Assembly: GCA_012799935.1 (NCBI GenBank)
Contig: JAAZKG010000006.1
Location: 1-39,487 of the forward strand
Direction of reading: 5' to 3'
DNA from: Erysipelotrichia bacterium
GTDB lineage: Bacteria > Bacillota_I > Bacilli_A > Erysipelotrichales > Erysipelotrichaceae
Length of the DNA stretch: 39,487 nucleotides
Positions 1 through 8,852 of the stretch are shown piece after piece; within the stretch, counting starts at the first letter, position 1, and each line of letters opens with the position of its first letter. Under the pieces are notes generated by a model. That model had not been told where the DNA came from. It worked only from the letters and a program-made list of their open reading frames with translations, and ran no database searches. A program made the translations under genes and the position numbers.

Positions 1-48
1 ACCTACCGCTTAGGAGGCGGTTGCTCTATCCAACTGAGCTACGGAAAC
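1..48 (-). tRNA. tRNA-Arg (anticodon CCU), partial; 3' end lies left of the window
   Basis: Reverse complement reads GTTTCCGTAGCTCAGTTGGATAGAGCAACCGCCTCCTAAGCGGT: D-arm motif plus anticodon stem ACCGC/GCGGT with loop CTCCTAA. Confidence 0.92.
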
Positions 49-228
49 ATAATTTAAAAATCTATTAAATTTTACTTATAAACTATAATTATGTCAATCT
101 TAGCATTTAATTTATTGGTCATCAATTAACAAAAACATAGAAAAAAATATAACAATCTACTGAAATAATCAGATTATTGTTATAATTATAAAAGAACAAT
201 AGAGTTGTTTATTTGGGAGGGTTTAATA

Positions 229-1152
229 ATGCCAAAAAAACTAAAAATGCCAAGGTTAGAAGATAATTTAATAACAGGAAAACTTGATAATTTTTTAAAA
301 GAAAGAGGCAAAAGGCATAGGCACTATAGAATTTATGGTACCATACCAAGGCTAATTGATAATCACTATCATCTTAATAGACTTTATTTAAGTGATGGCA
401 GTAACTGGAATGATAAAATAGATGCTAACACCTTCTCAAATACTTCCAGTGGTTTAAAATATTATGGTGCTTGTTTTTCTTTTTCTTCTGAAGAAAGTGT
501 TGCTATGTGGATGCTTTATGGCGGTTTATATGATGAGGGTGCAATGTTTAACTTTACAAACAAATATATGAATACTATTGTGGAGTTATGTGATTCTATT
601 TATTTTGGAAATTTTAATAAGGGTAATTTCGAAATTAAAAAAACCTTAACAAGAAAAGATTATAATATATATTTAAAAGACGTTTTATACTACACAAAAA
701 ACAAAAATGGAACCTATAATTTTTTACATGATAAAACCGCAAAAAGAGGCATAGGAAATAACATTATAAATGATGCTCTTCCCGCATTTAAAGAAATGCC
801 TTGGAGTTATGAAAATGAAGTAAGACTAATTATTGAAGTTAAAGACCCTAATCTAGTTTCAGACTGTAAATTTGTCTATATTGATTTAAATAAAATTGAA
901 AATCAATATAAAAAAAATACAAATAAGTCTTTATTTAAAGCAAATAACTCGCTGTTTTGTTCTCCAAAATTCTTAATAGAAAATTACTATAAAAATTGCA
1001 CTGTTTATGTCAATGTCCCAAATAAACGAAATGTAAAAATTAAAAGAAGTTCATTGACTGGTCGTATAAATTGGCAATTAACACAAGCTTTAAAAAATCC
1101 TTCTTCTTATTATGCGAAAATTACAAAAGATAAAGTAATCATTACAAAATAA
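229..1152 (+). CDS. Hypothetical protein, DUF2971-like
   Basis: ORF; ATG at 229 with GGGAGG SD (the track's TTG at 205 lies upstream of that SD). Motifs YYGACFSFSSEESVAMWMLYGG and PWSYENEVRLII resemble DUF2971. Confidence 0.6.
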   Translation: MPKKLKMPRLEDNLITGKLDNFLKERGKRHRHYRIYGTIPRLIDNHYHLNRLYLSDGSNWNDKIDANTFSNTSSGLKYYGACFSFSSEESVAMWMLYGGLYDEGAMFNFTNKYMNTIVELCDSIYFGNFNKGNFEIKKTLTRKDYNIYLKDVLYYTKNKNGTYNFLHDKTAKRGIGNNIINDALPAFKEMPWSYENEVRLIIEVKDPNLVSDCKFVYIDLNKIENQYKKNTNKSLFKANNSLFCSPKFLIENYYKNCTVYVNVPNKRNVKIKRSSLTGRINWQLTQALKNPSSYYAKITKDKVIITK

Positions 1153-1199
1153 ATATACAAAATCATATATTGTGCTAAAATGAATAAGGTGATTTAAAA

Positions 1200-1835
1200 A
1201 TGGAAAAGATATATTTAAATATGATTGTTGATATGACCGATCCTAAATGTGATTTTATCAATACTGTTGATAAAGAAATTAAAAACTATGGGGCTATCGT
1301 TTATAACTATCAGTCTAATTCTTATCAATTCATTCGTAAGTTTTCACATATCGATTATAAAGCTGAGGTTTTACCTGATTTTATTAAAATTGAAAACTCT
1401 GATGCTTTACTTAATGGGTTAAATCTTTCTATTCATTATGAATTTGACCCAGAAACTGAAGAAGATGAAGAAAACCTTGATATTTGGTATAACGATATTT
1501 CTCAGATTGAATTGCCGGTTTACAATTATGATGACGATGGTGATATATATTTAGAAAAATATCTTCCAATAGATACCTCTGTCAGCAAACATACTCTTTG
1601 GTACTTGAGCAAGGATAGTTATGACTATATATTAGATATAGATTTATTAATGCTCACTCCAGTAATTAAAAACATTAATATTGCTAGAGAATTAATAAAA
1701 AAATATTGCGTTCATCCTTTTGAATTTAAATTTGATGAACACCATCAATTGCCTGATAATTTAGAAGGAGTTTATGGTCATCACCAACACGATAAAGATT
1801 GTCAATGCGATGACTGTCTGGATGATTTAGATTAA
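1200..1835 (+). CDS. Hypothetical acidic protein with His/Cys-rich C-terminal tail
   Basis: ORF with AAGGTG SD; C-terminus GHHQHDKDCQCDDCLDDLD; followed by a hairpin terminator. Confidence 0.6.
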   Translation: MEKIYLNMIVDMTDPKCDFINTVDKEIKNYGAIVYNYQSNSYQFIRKFSHIDYKAEVLPDFIKIENSDALLNGLNLSIHYEFDPETEEDEENLDIWYNDISQIELPVYNYDDDGDIYLEKYLPIDTSVSKHTLWYLSKDSYDYILDIDLLMLTPVIKNINIARELIKKYCVHPFEFKFDEHHQLPDNLEGVYGHHQHDKDCQCDDCLDDLD

Positions 1836-1851
1836 CAATCTTTTAACTGTA

Positions 1852-1875
1852 AAAAAGAACATTAAAGTTCTTTTT
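1852..1875 (+). terminator. Intrinsic terminator
   Basis: AAAAAGAAC attaaa GTTCTTTTT. Confidence 0.75.
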
Positions 1876-2017
1876 GTTTGTCTTTTGCTGATACCTATCT
1901 ATAGCAATTAGTTTTTCTAATGGCCTATTTCTGGTTCAGTTGTAGTGCAGCTAGAAAAAGTGTGTTGTTGCTAAAGTAATTTTTAGAAGATAAAACAGAA
2001 TGTTCATTCTTCATAAA

Positions 2018-3463
2018 TCAACTCATTTTTCTTCTTTTAACAAGAGAAATAACTTCATTAAATGTTTCTCTTTGAAATACATAAACTAATAATACATAAA
2101 CAACTACACCAACGAAAACTTGCGCTAACAATAAAATGATTAAGTTTATATTGATATAGTTCATTGAAATAACAACAACACCCATTATCGATGCTAGAAC
2201 AAATGCTGGAAGCATATCTTTTATTTGCTGGCTGTAACTATAATCCAACAACTTTTTATTTGGAAAAATATTAACAAATGTCGCTACTACTGTTTGCATA
2301 GCCCCACCTAAAGCAATTGCAAATACTCCATGTTTAACTGCAAGCAAGAGAAATAAAATTCCACAACCTTTTTTAATAAACTCCATAATTAAAATGAGAT
2401 CACTTCTTCCCATGCTTTTAATAGCTTGAAGATTTGTTACCTGAATTGGTTCAAAACCACCTTGTATGCATGCTATCCATAAAAATGGTAAACAAGGGAG
2501 CCATTTTTCTGTTAAAACAATTAAAATAAGATTTTTAGAAACTGCAAGCAGTCCAATCATTATTGGCCAAATAATTATAGAAGAAATAGAAAGTGATTTA
2601 CTTACTAAGGTTTTCAATTCTTTCTTATCATCTTGTTTTTTTGACATTACCGGAAATAATACCGAATCAACTGTTACATTAACGTTAGTCACAAATATAC
2701 CAGGTATCTTATATCCCTGATTAAAAAAAGCCAAATCATTTGGAGTATAAAATTTTCCAATAACTAATCCCCTTAAATTCATATAAATAGAATGCAATAT
2801 TGAAGCAAATAATATCTTCCATCCATAGTTAAATAATGGTAATAAAACTTTGAATGAAAAATATAATTTTGGTCTCCAATCAATAGCAAACCATAGTACA
2901 ACGCTAGCTATGAAAGCATTAGTCAAATATTGAAAAACTAAAGCCAGAGGACCATACCCTGAAACTGCTAAATAAATTCCTAATGCCGCTGAAACAATAG
3001 TTCCTGTTACTGTTGAAAAGAAAAAAATCTTAAACAACATATTTTTTTGAACATAAGCTTGTTGAGTCAAACTAAATCCAGATATTGGTATTTTTAAGGC
3101 TAATAATCGCAAATAAAACCCAAGTTTACTTATTTCATAAAAGGCTTCAATTTTTGGAGCAAGCAAAAAGATGAATAAATATACAAAAAACGAAAAAACA
3201 ATATTAAAGAAAAATATTGTTGAATAATCTTCATCGGTCGGATTCTTTTTTTGTACCAAAGCAGATCCAAAACCTGTAGTAACAAAAACATTAGCTACAT
3301 CGATAAAAATTAATATTATCGCAACAACTCCAAAATCATGAGTAGTTAGTAATCTTGCTAAGATTAAAGAAACCACAAAAGAAACGCCTTGAGCGCTTAT
3401 TCTTTCCGCAAAACGCCAAAACATTCCAGATACAATTGTGTTTCCTTCATTCTTTTTATTCAT
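2018..3463 (-). CDS. Polysaccharide flippase, Wzx/TuaB-like (MOP superfamily)
   Basis: 481 aa multi-TM protein; N-terminus SGMFWRFAERISAQGVSFVVSLILARLLTTHDFGVVAI is typical of polysaccharide transporters. Confidence 0.9.
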   Translation of the reverse strand: MNKKNEGNTIVSGMFWRFAERISAQGVSFVVSLILARLLTTHDFGVVAIILIFIDVANVFVTTGFGSALVQKKNPTDEDYSTIFFFNIVFSFFVYLFIFLLAPKIEAFYEISKLGFYLRLLALKIPISGFSLTQQAYVQKNMLFKIFFFSTVTGTIVSAALGIYLAVSGYGPLALVFQYLTNAFIASVVLWFAIDWRPKLYFSFKVLLPLFNYGWKILFASILHSIYMNLRGLVIGKFYTPNDLAFFNQGYKIPGIFVTNVNVTVDSVLFPVMSKKQDDKKELKTLVSKSLSISSIIIWPIMIGLLAVSKNLILIVLTEKWLPCLPFLWIACIQGGFEPIQVTNLQAIKSMGRSDLILIMEFIKKGCGILFLLLAVKHGVFAIALGGAMQTVVATFVNIFPNKKLLDYSYSQQIKDMLPAFVLASIMGVVVISMNYININLIILLLAQVFVGVVVYVLLVYVFQRETFNEVISLVKRRKMS

Positions 3464-3473
3464 TTTTTATCAC

Positions 3474-4607
3474 CTATAAATGATAGTTATCTTTTAGATA
3501 TTCATATACTCGCTGAGTAAATAAATCTTCATATTTATGAAATCTTTTTTTTGCTTGTAATCTTATTTCTTTAGTCTTGTCGTTACCATTAGCGATATCT
3601 TCAATAAAATCAATTAGTTGTTCAAAATTATGAATATGTTGACCTACAATGTTTTTTTCAAAATCATCATATATAATATTATAGACATTTTTAAACTCAT
3701 CAATATCATTTATTGTTAGTCCTATTGGTTTATCTGTCAGTAAATAATCATAATAAATTGAAGAATAATCAGTAATTAAAGCATCTGTTGCTGATAGAAT
3801 TTGATACAACTTTATTTCTTTCTCTTTTAAATATTCATCATTGGCCAAATGTATATTTTTAATATCAATATCTTTTAGCAAAGAAGTGTTTTGAGCTGGA
3901 TGTAATCTAATTAAAAGAAGTACATTGTTTGTTAAAAGAATTTGTTCTAATTTTTTTAACTGTTCAACATCACTAACACAAGGCAGCCCAAACTCAGATA
4001 TTATATCTAAGTCAGCTGTTTTATATTGATGCTGACGATATGTTGGCATCCAAACAATAACTTTTTTTCCTTCAAACTGCTTCACTGCAATTTTTTGACA
4101 AATATAGTCATTTCTTGGTAGCCCCAAACTTAAAACATGCTTATCTTTAACCATACATTTTTTCATATAGTGTTCTCTAAATACATCAGAAGTTACCAAA
4201 ACACCATCAACTTCACCTAAATTTTTAGAATATTCAGCTGAATACTTAAGCGGCATGCCATGTCCCAAGTGGATACGAATTTGGCTGTTTCTTTTCTTGT
4301 AAATATAATCGTTACTATCAAATATATATTTTGCGGTATTTAATATATAAGTAATTTTAACTTTTTCAAAAAGACTAGCATTTCTCTTGTAATAATAGAC
4401 ATTATTTCCTTTAGGATAGTCATTAGAGTTAATTTCTGACAAAATCCAAACAATTTTATATTTTTCATCAACTTTTTTTTCAAGAAAATATTTAAATAAA
4501 ACTTCAGAACTATCACTTACATCAGGATAACTTTCAAAAATTATCGTATTAGTTAAAGGAAATCTGGAAAATATAGACTCAATTGCTTTCTTTATTAATT
4601 CTTTCAT
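3474..4607 (-). CDS. CDP-glycerol glycerophosphotransferase family protein (TagB/TagF-like)
   Basis: Motifs HLGHGMPLK, RLHPAQN and ATDALITDYSSIYYDYLLTDKPI; ATGA overlap with the upstream gene. Confidence 0.9.
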   Translation of the reverse strand: MKELIKKAIESIFSRFPLTNTIIFESYPDVSDSSEVLFKYFLEKKVDEKYKIVWILSEINSNDYPKGNNVYYYKRNASLFEKVKITYILNTAKYIFDSNDYIYKKRNSQIRIHLGHGMPLKYSAEYSKNLGEVDGVLVTSDVFREHYMKKCMVKDKHVLSLGLPRNDYICQKIAVKQFEGKKVIVWMPTYRQHQYKTADLDIISEFGLPCVSDVEQLKKLEQILLTNNVLLLIRLHPAQNTSLLKDIDIKNIHLANDEYLKEKEIKLYQILSATDALITDYSSIYYDYLLTDKPIGLTINDIDEFKNVYNIIYDDFEKNIVGQHIHNFEQLIDFIEDIANGNDKTKEIRLQAKKRFHKYEDLFTQRVYEYLKDNYHL

Positions 4608-5344
4608 CTTATTTTTCCTGTCTCTCTAACAACTATATTATTAAAAACTTCACCGACTTTTTCTTTTATTACTAAATCTGCCATTCCATCTTGAGATGTT
4701 GCTGACAAATTGATAAGCACCAAATATTTTCCATTAAAATAATTTACTAAACCCGCAGCTGGATAGACAATTAGAGATGTGCCAGCAATAACTAGACAAT
4801 CAGCTTTTCTAATTGTTGAAATTGCTCCATATAAAGTAGTATCATCCAATCCTTCTTCATATAAAACCACATCTGGCTTAACTATTGACCCACACTCACA
4901 AAGTGGTATTCCATCACTCTTAATAATATAATCTAAGTCATAAAACTTATGACAACTTGTACAATAGTTACGATGAATTGAACCATGTAATTCATAAACG
5001 TTTTTGCTTCCTGCTGCTTGATGCAAGCCATCTATATTTTGAGTTATCACTCCTAAAGATTTCCCTTTAGCTTCAAATTCTGCCATTTTTTTATGAGCCA
5101 TATTTGGTTTGGCATCAGGAAAAATCATTCTATCTTTATAAAAACGATAAAACTCCTGAGGGTTATGTTGGTAAAATGAGTGAGAAATTATACTTTCTGG
5201 AGAGTGCTTGTATTTTTGATTATATAAGCCATCAACACTTCGAAAATCAGGAATTCCACTTTCAGTTGAAACTCCTGCTCCGGTAAAAAATACAATTTTG
5301 TTAGATTCATCTAAAATCTTTTGAAGTGTTTCTATTTTATTCAT
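4604..5344 (-). CDS. cobB: NAD-dependent protein deacylase, Sir2 family (CobB-like)
   Basis: GAGVSTESGIPDFRS, TQNIDGLHQAAGS, ELHGS, CxxC...CxC zinc ligands, IAGTSLIVYPAA; start taken as MNKIET at 5344. Confidence 0.95.
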   Translation of the reverse strand: MNKIETLQKILDESNKIVFFTGAGVSTESGIPDFRSVDGLYNQKYKHSPESIISHSFYQHNPQEFYRFYKDRMIFPDAKPNMAHKKMAEFEAKGKSLGVITQNIDGLHQAAGSKNVYELHGSIHRNYCTSCHKFYDLDYIIKSDGIPLCECGSIVKPDVVLYEEGLDDTTLYGAISTIRKADCLVIAGTSLIVYPAAGLVNYFNGKYLVLINLSATSQDGMADLVIKEKVGEVFNNIVVRETGKIR

Positions 5345-5345
5345 C

Positions 5346-6422
5346 TTAATAAACCACCAATGCATCGATAGCATTTCTTTCGCCTGCTCCTTGGTATGAA
5401 ACTGGTGTATTTAACAATTTGCCATTTTCAACCATTGCTGAAGAACCACCACCATCAAGATTACAAGCATTATAAGCTCCATAGCGCATCATAATATCCA
5501 CTAAATCAGCAAAACTAGCTCCCATTGAACCTTCACCGCCTCTACCATTAATAACTACCATTAATACAATACCATCCTTTCTTTGTCCTATGCATGTTCT
5601 AGGATGAAGCCCTCCTCCACCATCACCAGTATAAGTAGAAGGTTGACCGTTTACTACTAAAAATGGTCCAAATTCAACCCCCCAGTACATCCCAGCTTCA
5701 ACAGCTCTAGTAGCAGTAGAATTCATTAACATCAAAATGCCCTCTTTATTCATACCAACAATTGGACCATTTTTACCTGAATCATAATAAACTTCGCCAT
5801 TAGCAATCAGACTATGTGCTGGCCATTTTTCATAAGTGACTTGATTTATAAAATAGCCACTAGCATTTGTAGCAACTATTGCTCCTGCTTCCTTGGCTAA
5901 TTGTGGTATTGTGTTTCCATATCTACTTTTTGATAGATATAAATTGATTCTTTTTGAATCATATATTACTGCCATATAGCCATTATATGAACCTTCATTT
6001 ATTCTAACTATTTTATATAAATCATTACCTTCATTTTTCTTTAAAACTGCTTCTTCATATTCATTGGCGTATACTACCTTATCTGAATAATCAACAAAAA
6101 CAATATCATCAATATTTGAACTCTCCTCAGCAGCTGTAATGGTATACTTGTCAGCAATCTCTTGAGCATATTCTTCCGAATATAGGACATAAGCCAAATA
6201 TTGATGCGAATTAGTAGATAAAGCTGTTAGAATAAATAACTCTCTTAACTTACCATATGGGCCATAAGCTAAAAAGAAACAAACTAATGCGCAAATATCC
6301 ACAAAAATTAAGCAATACGTATACCAATTTGGTTTTTTCTTTTTTCGACTTCTAATAAAGACTGTTTGAATTTGCTTATCTTCAAGATTTTTCATCACTT
6401 CTTGTTTATATTTTTCACTCAT
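5346..6422 (-). CDS. Phosphodiester glycosidase family protein (NAGPA/DUF2233-like), membrane-anchored
   Basis: N-terminal TM; VATNASGYF, HPRTCIGQRKDGIVLMVVINGRG, ACNLDGGGSSAMV motifs. Confidence 0.9.
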   Translation of the reverse strand: MSEKYKQEVMKNLEDKQIQTVFIRSRKKKKPNWYTYCLIFVDICALVCFFLAYGPYGKLRELFILTALSTNSHQYLAYVLYSEEYAQEIADKYTITAAEESSNIDDIVFVDYSDKVVYANEYEEAVLKKNEGNDLYKIVRINEGSYNGYMAVIYDSKRINLYLSKSRYGNTIPQLAKEAGAIVATNASGYFINQVTYEKWPAHSLIANGEVYYDSGKNGPIVGMNKEGILMLMNSTATRAVEAGMYWGVEFGPFLVVNGQPSTYTGDGGGGLHPRTCIGQRKDGIVLMVVINGRGGEGSMGASFADLVDIMMRYGAYNACNLDGGGSSAMVENGKLLNTPVSYQGAGERNAIDALVVY

Positions 6423-7788
6423 TACTAATAACCTCCAAAACAAATGGATTATCTTCAGTTCCTATTCCTGAAGTTATCATAACCTGGCCATTTAAACAAA
6501 TCACTGCTTTAACATTGGCGGTTTCATTGGTGTTAATGTATTTAATCAAATTTTCATTAATTATACAAACTAAATTATCAGATTGAGTGCCATTATTAGC
6601 CAGATAAATATTTTCGTTACCTGTTAAATGTTTGAAACTAATATTAGGTATTGCGACATAACACTCTATTTCATTATCATAACAACTTGCCCTATAATCA
6701 TATTCTCCAATATATGGGAAAGTTCCATATTTCCACTTTTTAATCACTAAATAATCTTCATAATTTGTTAGTTCATTTATAAATTCATTATTCAAATAAT
6801 GACCTAAACCACTTTTTAAATTTAAATAATTATGTGAACCAAATTTAATGGCATAATCTTGACCGTCTTTTTGAATTACACCAGACATAATAAGAATGAC
6901 ATTTCTATTCTCATCAATAGATTCTACTCGCCATTTTATACCAGCATATTGAATATAAGAACCAATAGGCGCATCAAGTGCTTTTTCAATTTCACTATTC
7001 AATAATATAAATGGATCTTCCTTAGTTCCATCACCACTTACGGCAGTAGTAGAACCACTTAATGTAAACACCGGTCTAACACCTATTGTTAGTGAATCAG
7101 AATAAGAAATACCGATAGCTCCTTCTTCGTTGATTAAGTAATATTTACCCTCGCCGTTTCTATTGCCTAGCCAAAAACTGGTTCCATTATTTAAATACGA
7201 ATTTTGCCCTCCAGCTGCTAAATATTCTTTTAAAGAAAGCAAACCGAATTTATTTAGATCTAAGGCTTCATTACAAATGTGATTTTCAAAGCTTTCTAAT
7301 TGACAAATACAACTTGAATTTTTAACTAAAAAACTTGAATTTTTAATTGTTTTCTCATAAATTCCTGTGTTTTCTAACTCTAATTTGTTTAACCAATGAC
7401 TAATAGAAGTATTGTTGAAAACATCTTTTTCAAATAAAGGCATTACAGTTATTGCTTCTTGAGCAATAATTTTAATATTATTATTAGCATCTATTGACAT
7501 AATGCGATATAAATTTCCTGAAACTGAGATGTAGTTATTATTAACATTTCCAACATAAGTATAGGTGCCATCTTCATTTTCCATTAGTCTATCTTTAGAA
7601 GAATAGTCTATTCTATCCACCAAAACTGTAGATAAATATGAATAGTTAACATTGTGGTAAATGATGAAAAGTTTCTTTTTAAAATAAATCAATCTGCCAA
7701 AATAAAAAGTTATAATACCTAAAATAATTATTGTGTTAATTATTTGGAATCTCTTTTCTTTTGTCATTTTGAATCTTTTTTTTGCCAT
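6415..7788 (-). CDS. Membrane-anchored extracellular protein with two DUF6273-like modules
   Basis: N-terminal TM; two copies of a W/Y-R-hxSID...-shxxWLN-like module ending GDGTKEDPFIL and GIGTEDNPFVL; IGVRPVFTLSG motif. Confidence 0.65.
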   Translation of the reverse strand: MAKKRFKMTKEKRFQIINTIIILGIITFYFGRLIYFKKKLFIIYHNVNYSYLSTVLVDRIDYSSKDRLMENEDGTYTYVGNVNNNYISVSGNLYRIMSIDANNNIKIIAQEAITVMPLFEKDVFNNTSISHWLNKLELENTGIYEKTIKNSSFLVKNSSCICQLESFENHICNEALDLNKFGLLSLKEYLAAGGQNSYLNNGTSFWLGNRNGEGKYYLINEEGAIGISYSDSLTIGVRPVFTLSGSTTAVSGDGTKEDPFILLNSEIEKALDAPIGSYIQYAGIKWRVESIDENRNVILIMSGVIQKDGQDYAIKFGSHNYLNLKSGLGHYLNNEFINELTNYEDYLVIKKWKYGTFPYIGEYDYRASCYDNEIECYVAIPNISFKHLTGNENIYLANNGTQSDNLVCIINENLIKYINTNETANVKAVICLNGQVMITSGIGTEDNPFVLEVISNE

Positions 7789-7830
7789 AATAAACATACC
7801 TTTATTTACCAAGAAATAATAACATAAATG

Positions 7831-7850
7831 AAAAAGCGTTTCCACTTTTT
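7831..7850 (-). terminator. Terminator-like hairpin in the 5' leader of the envelope cluster (candidate attenuator)
   Basis: Minus strand AAAAAGTG GAAA CGCTTTTT: 8-bp stem with one G.U, GAAA tetraloop, U-rich 3' side; about 43 nt upstream of the ATG at 7788. Confidence 0.55.
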
Positions 7851-7944
7851 AGGATATTTCACATTACATCCCATAGATTAGGATTTAATTTAATTTTTTC
7901 TTTTATATACTCCAAACGGATTATCAACTGAACTTTATATATCC

Positions 7945-7974
7945 ACTATAAATAATTTTCTCTAAAAAAGTCAA
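7945..7974 (-). promoter_or_regulatory. Sigma-A-like promoter for the envelope cluster
   Basis: Minus strand TTGACT-N18-TATAGT. Confidence 0.5.
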
Positions 7975-7980
7975 CATTTT

Positions 7981-8027
7981 AAAAAACAGCCTAAATCAAT
8001 TCAGGCTGTCTTAGATAGCTGTTTTTT
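7981..8027 (-). terminator. Intrinsic terminator of deoD
   Basis: Minus strand CAGCCT gaattgattt AGGCTG TTTTTT; alternative outer pairing AAAAAACAGC/GCTGTTTTTT. Confidence 0.8.
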
Positions 8028-8057
8028 AATCAATTAATGACATTTTATGTCACTATA

Positions 8058-8783
8058 CTATACATACTTTTCAGCTAAACCTAAAGCTACTTCCATCATT
8101 CTGGTAAATGAATTCTGTCTTTCTTCAGCTGATGTTTCTTTGCGAGTAACAATATTATCGGAAACGGTTAACAAACATGCTGCTTTTTTTCCTAATTTTT
8201 TAGCATTGGCAAACAAAGCAAATGATTCCATTTCAACACAAATACAGTTATATTCATCTACTGTTTTGGAAAAATTAGCTTCTTTAACATTATCAGCATA
8301 ATAGAAAACATCACTTGAATGGATTCTTCCCTCAATTAAATTATATCCTAATTTATTTGCTGATTCTTTAATTTGTAAATTTAGCTCTTCATCTGGATAA
8401 ATAACTTTCTCTTGATAACCACAAAATTCTCTAGCAAATGTTGATTGAGAATAAGCACTATCTCCTAAGATTACTTCATATAAATCAATATCTGCCTTCA
8501 TAGCTCCAGTAGAACCAATACGAACAATTGCTTCTACTCCATAGAAAGAAAATAATTCATATGAATAAATGCCAATTGAAGGCATACCCATACCAGAACC
8601 CATAACTGAAACTCTATGTCCTTTATATGTTCCAGTAAAACCCAGCATTCCTCTAATACCATTGAATTGAACAACATCTTCTAAATATGTTTCCGCTACA
8701 ACTTTTGCTCTTAATGGATCTCCTGGCATTAAGACCAGTTTAGCGACATCGCCCATTTTTGCGCTAATATGTGGTGTACTCAT
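8058..8783 (-). CDS. deoD: Purine-nucleoside phosphorylase, DeoD type
   Basis: STPHISAKMGDVAKLVLMPGDPLRAKVVAETYLE and VEMESFALFANAK; full-length family match by eye. Confidence 0.96.
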   Translation of the reverse strand: MSTPHISAKMGDVAKLVLMPGDPLRAKVVAETYLEDVVQFNGIRGMLGFTGTYKGHRVSVMGSGMGMPSIGIYSYELFSFYGVEAIVRIGSTGAMKADIDLYEVILGDSAYSQSTFAREFCGYQEKVIYPDEELNLQIKESANKLGYNLIEGRIHSSDVFYYADNVKEANFSKTVDEYNCICVEMESFALFANAKKLGKKAACLLTVSDNIVTRKETSAEERQNSFTRMMEVALGLAEKYV

Positions 8784-8852
8784 TTTTTAAATCCTCCTTA
8801 ATGACTGTTCTTTTTAAATATTTTAGCAATCTATACTATTAATTTCAATTGC

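Noticed and set aside
1-48. tRNA-Arg as an integration site for the adjacent ORFs
   Set aside because: The tRNA 3' end, the usual attB, points out of the window; no integrase or direct repeat is visible here.
7851-7944. Riboswitch-like closing stem GGATAT/ATATCC (7939-7944 with 7852-7857) just before the leader hairpin of the envelope cluster
   Set aside because: With the best promoter call the 5' strand falls between the -10 element and the TSS, so it would not be transcribed; only 6 bp, no recognised aptamer core.
8047-8301. 84-aa plus-strand ORF
   Set aside because: Antisense to deoD. The same logic rejects 2466..2720, 5104..5286, 9139..9321, 14530..14775, 16331..16531, 17292..17501, 18564..18800, 18810..19022, 23434..23655, 24430..24681, 25914..26177, 29159..29434, 31146..31415 and 34952..35191; out-of-frame 20845..21057 and 32001..32186 are also rejected.
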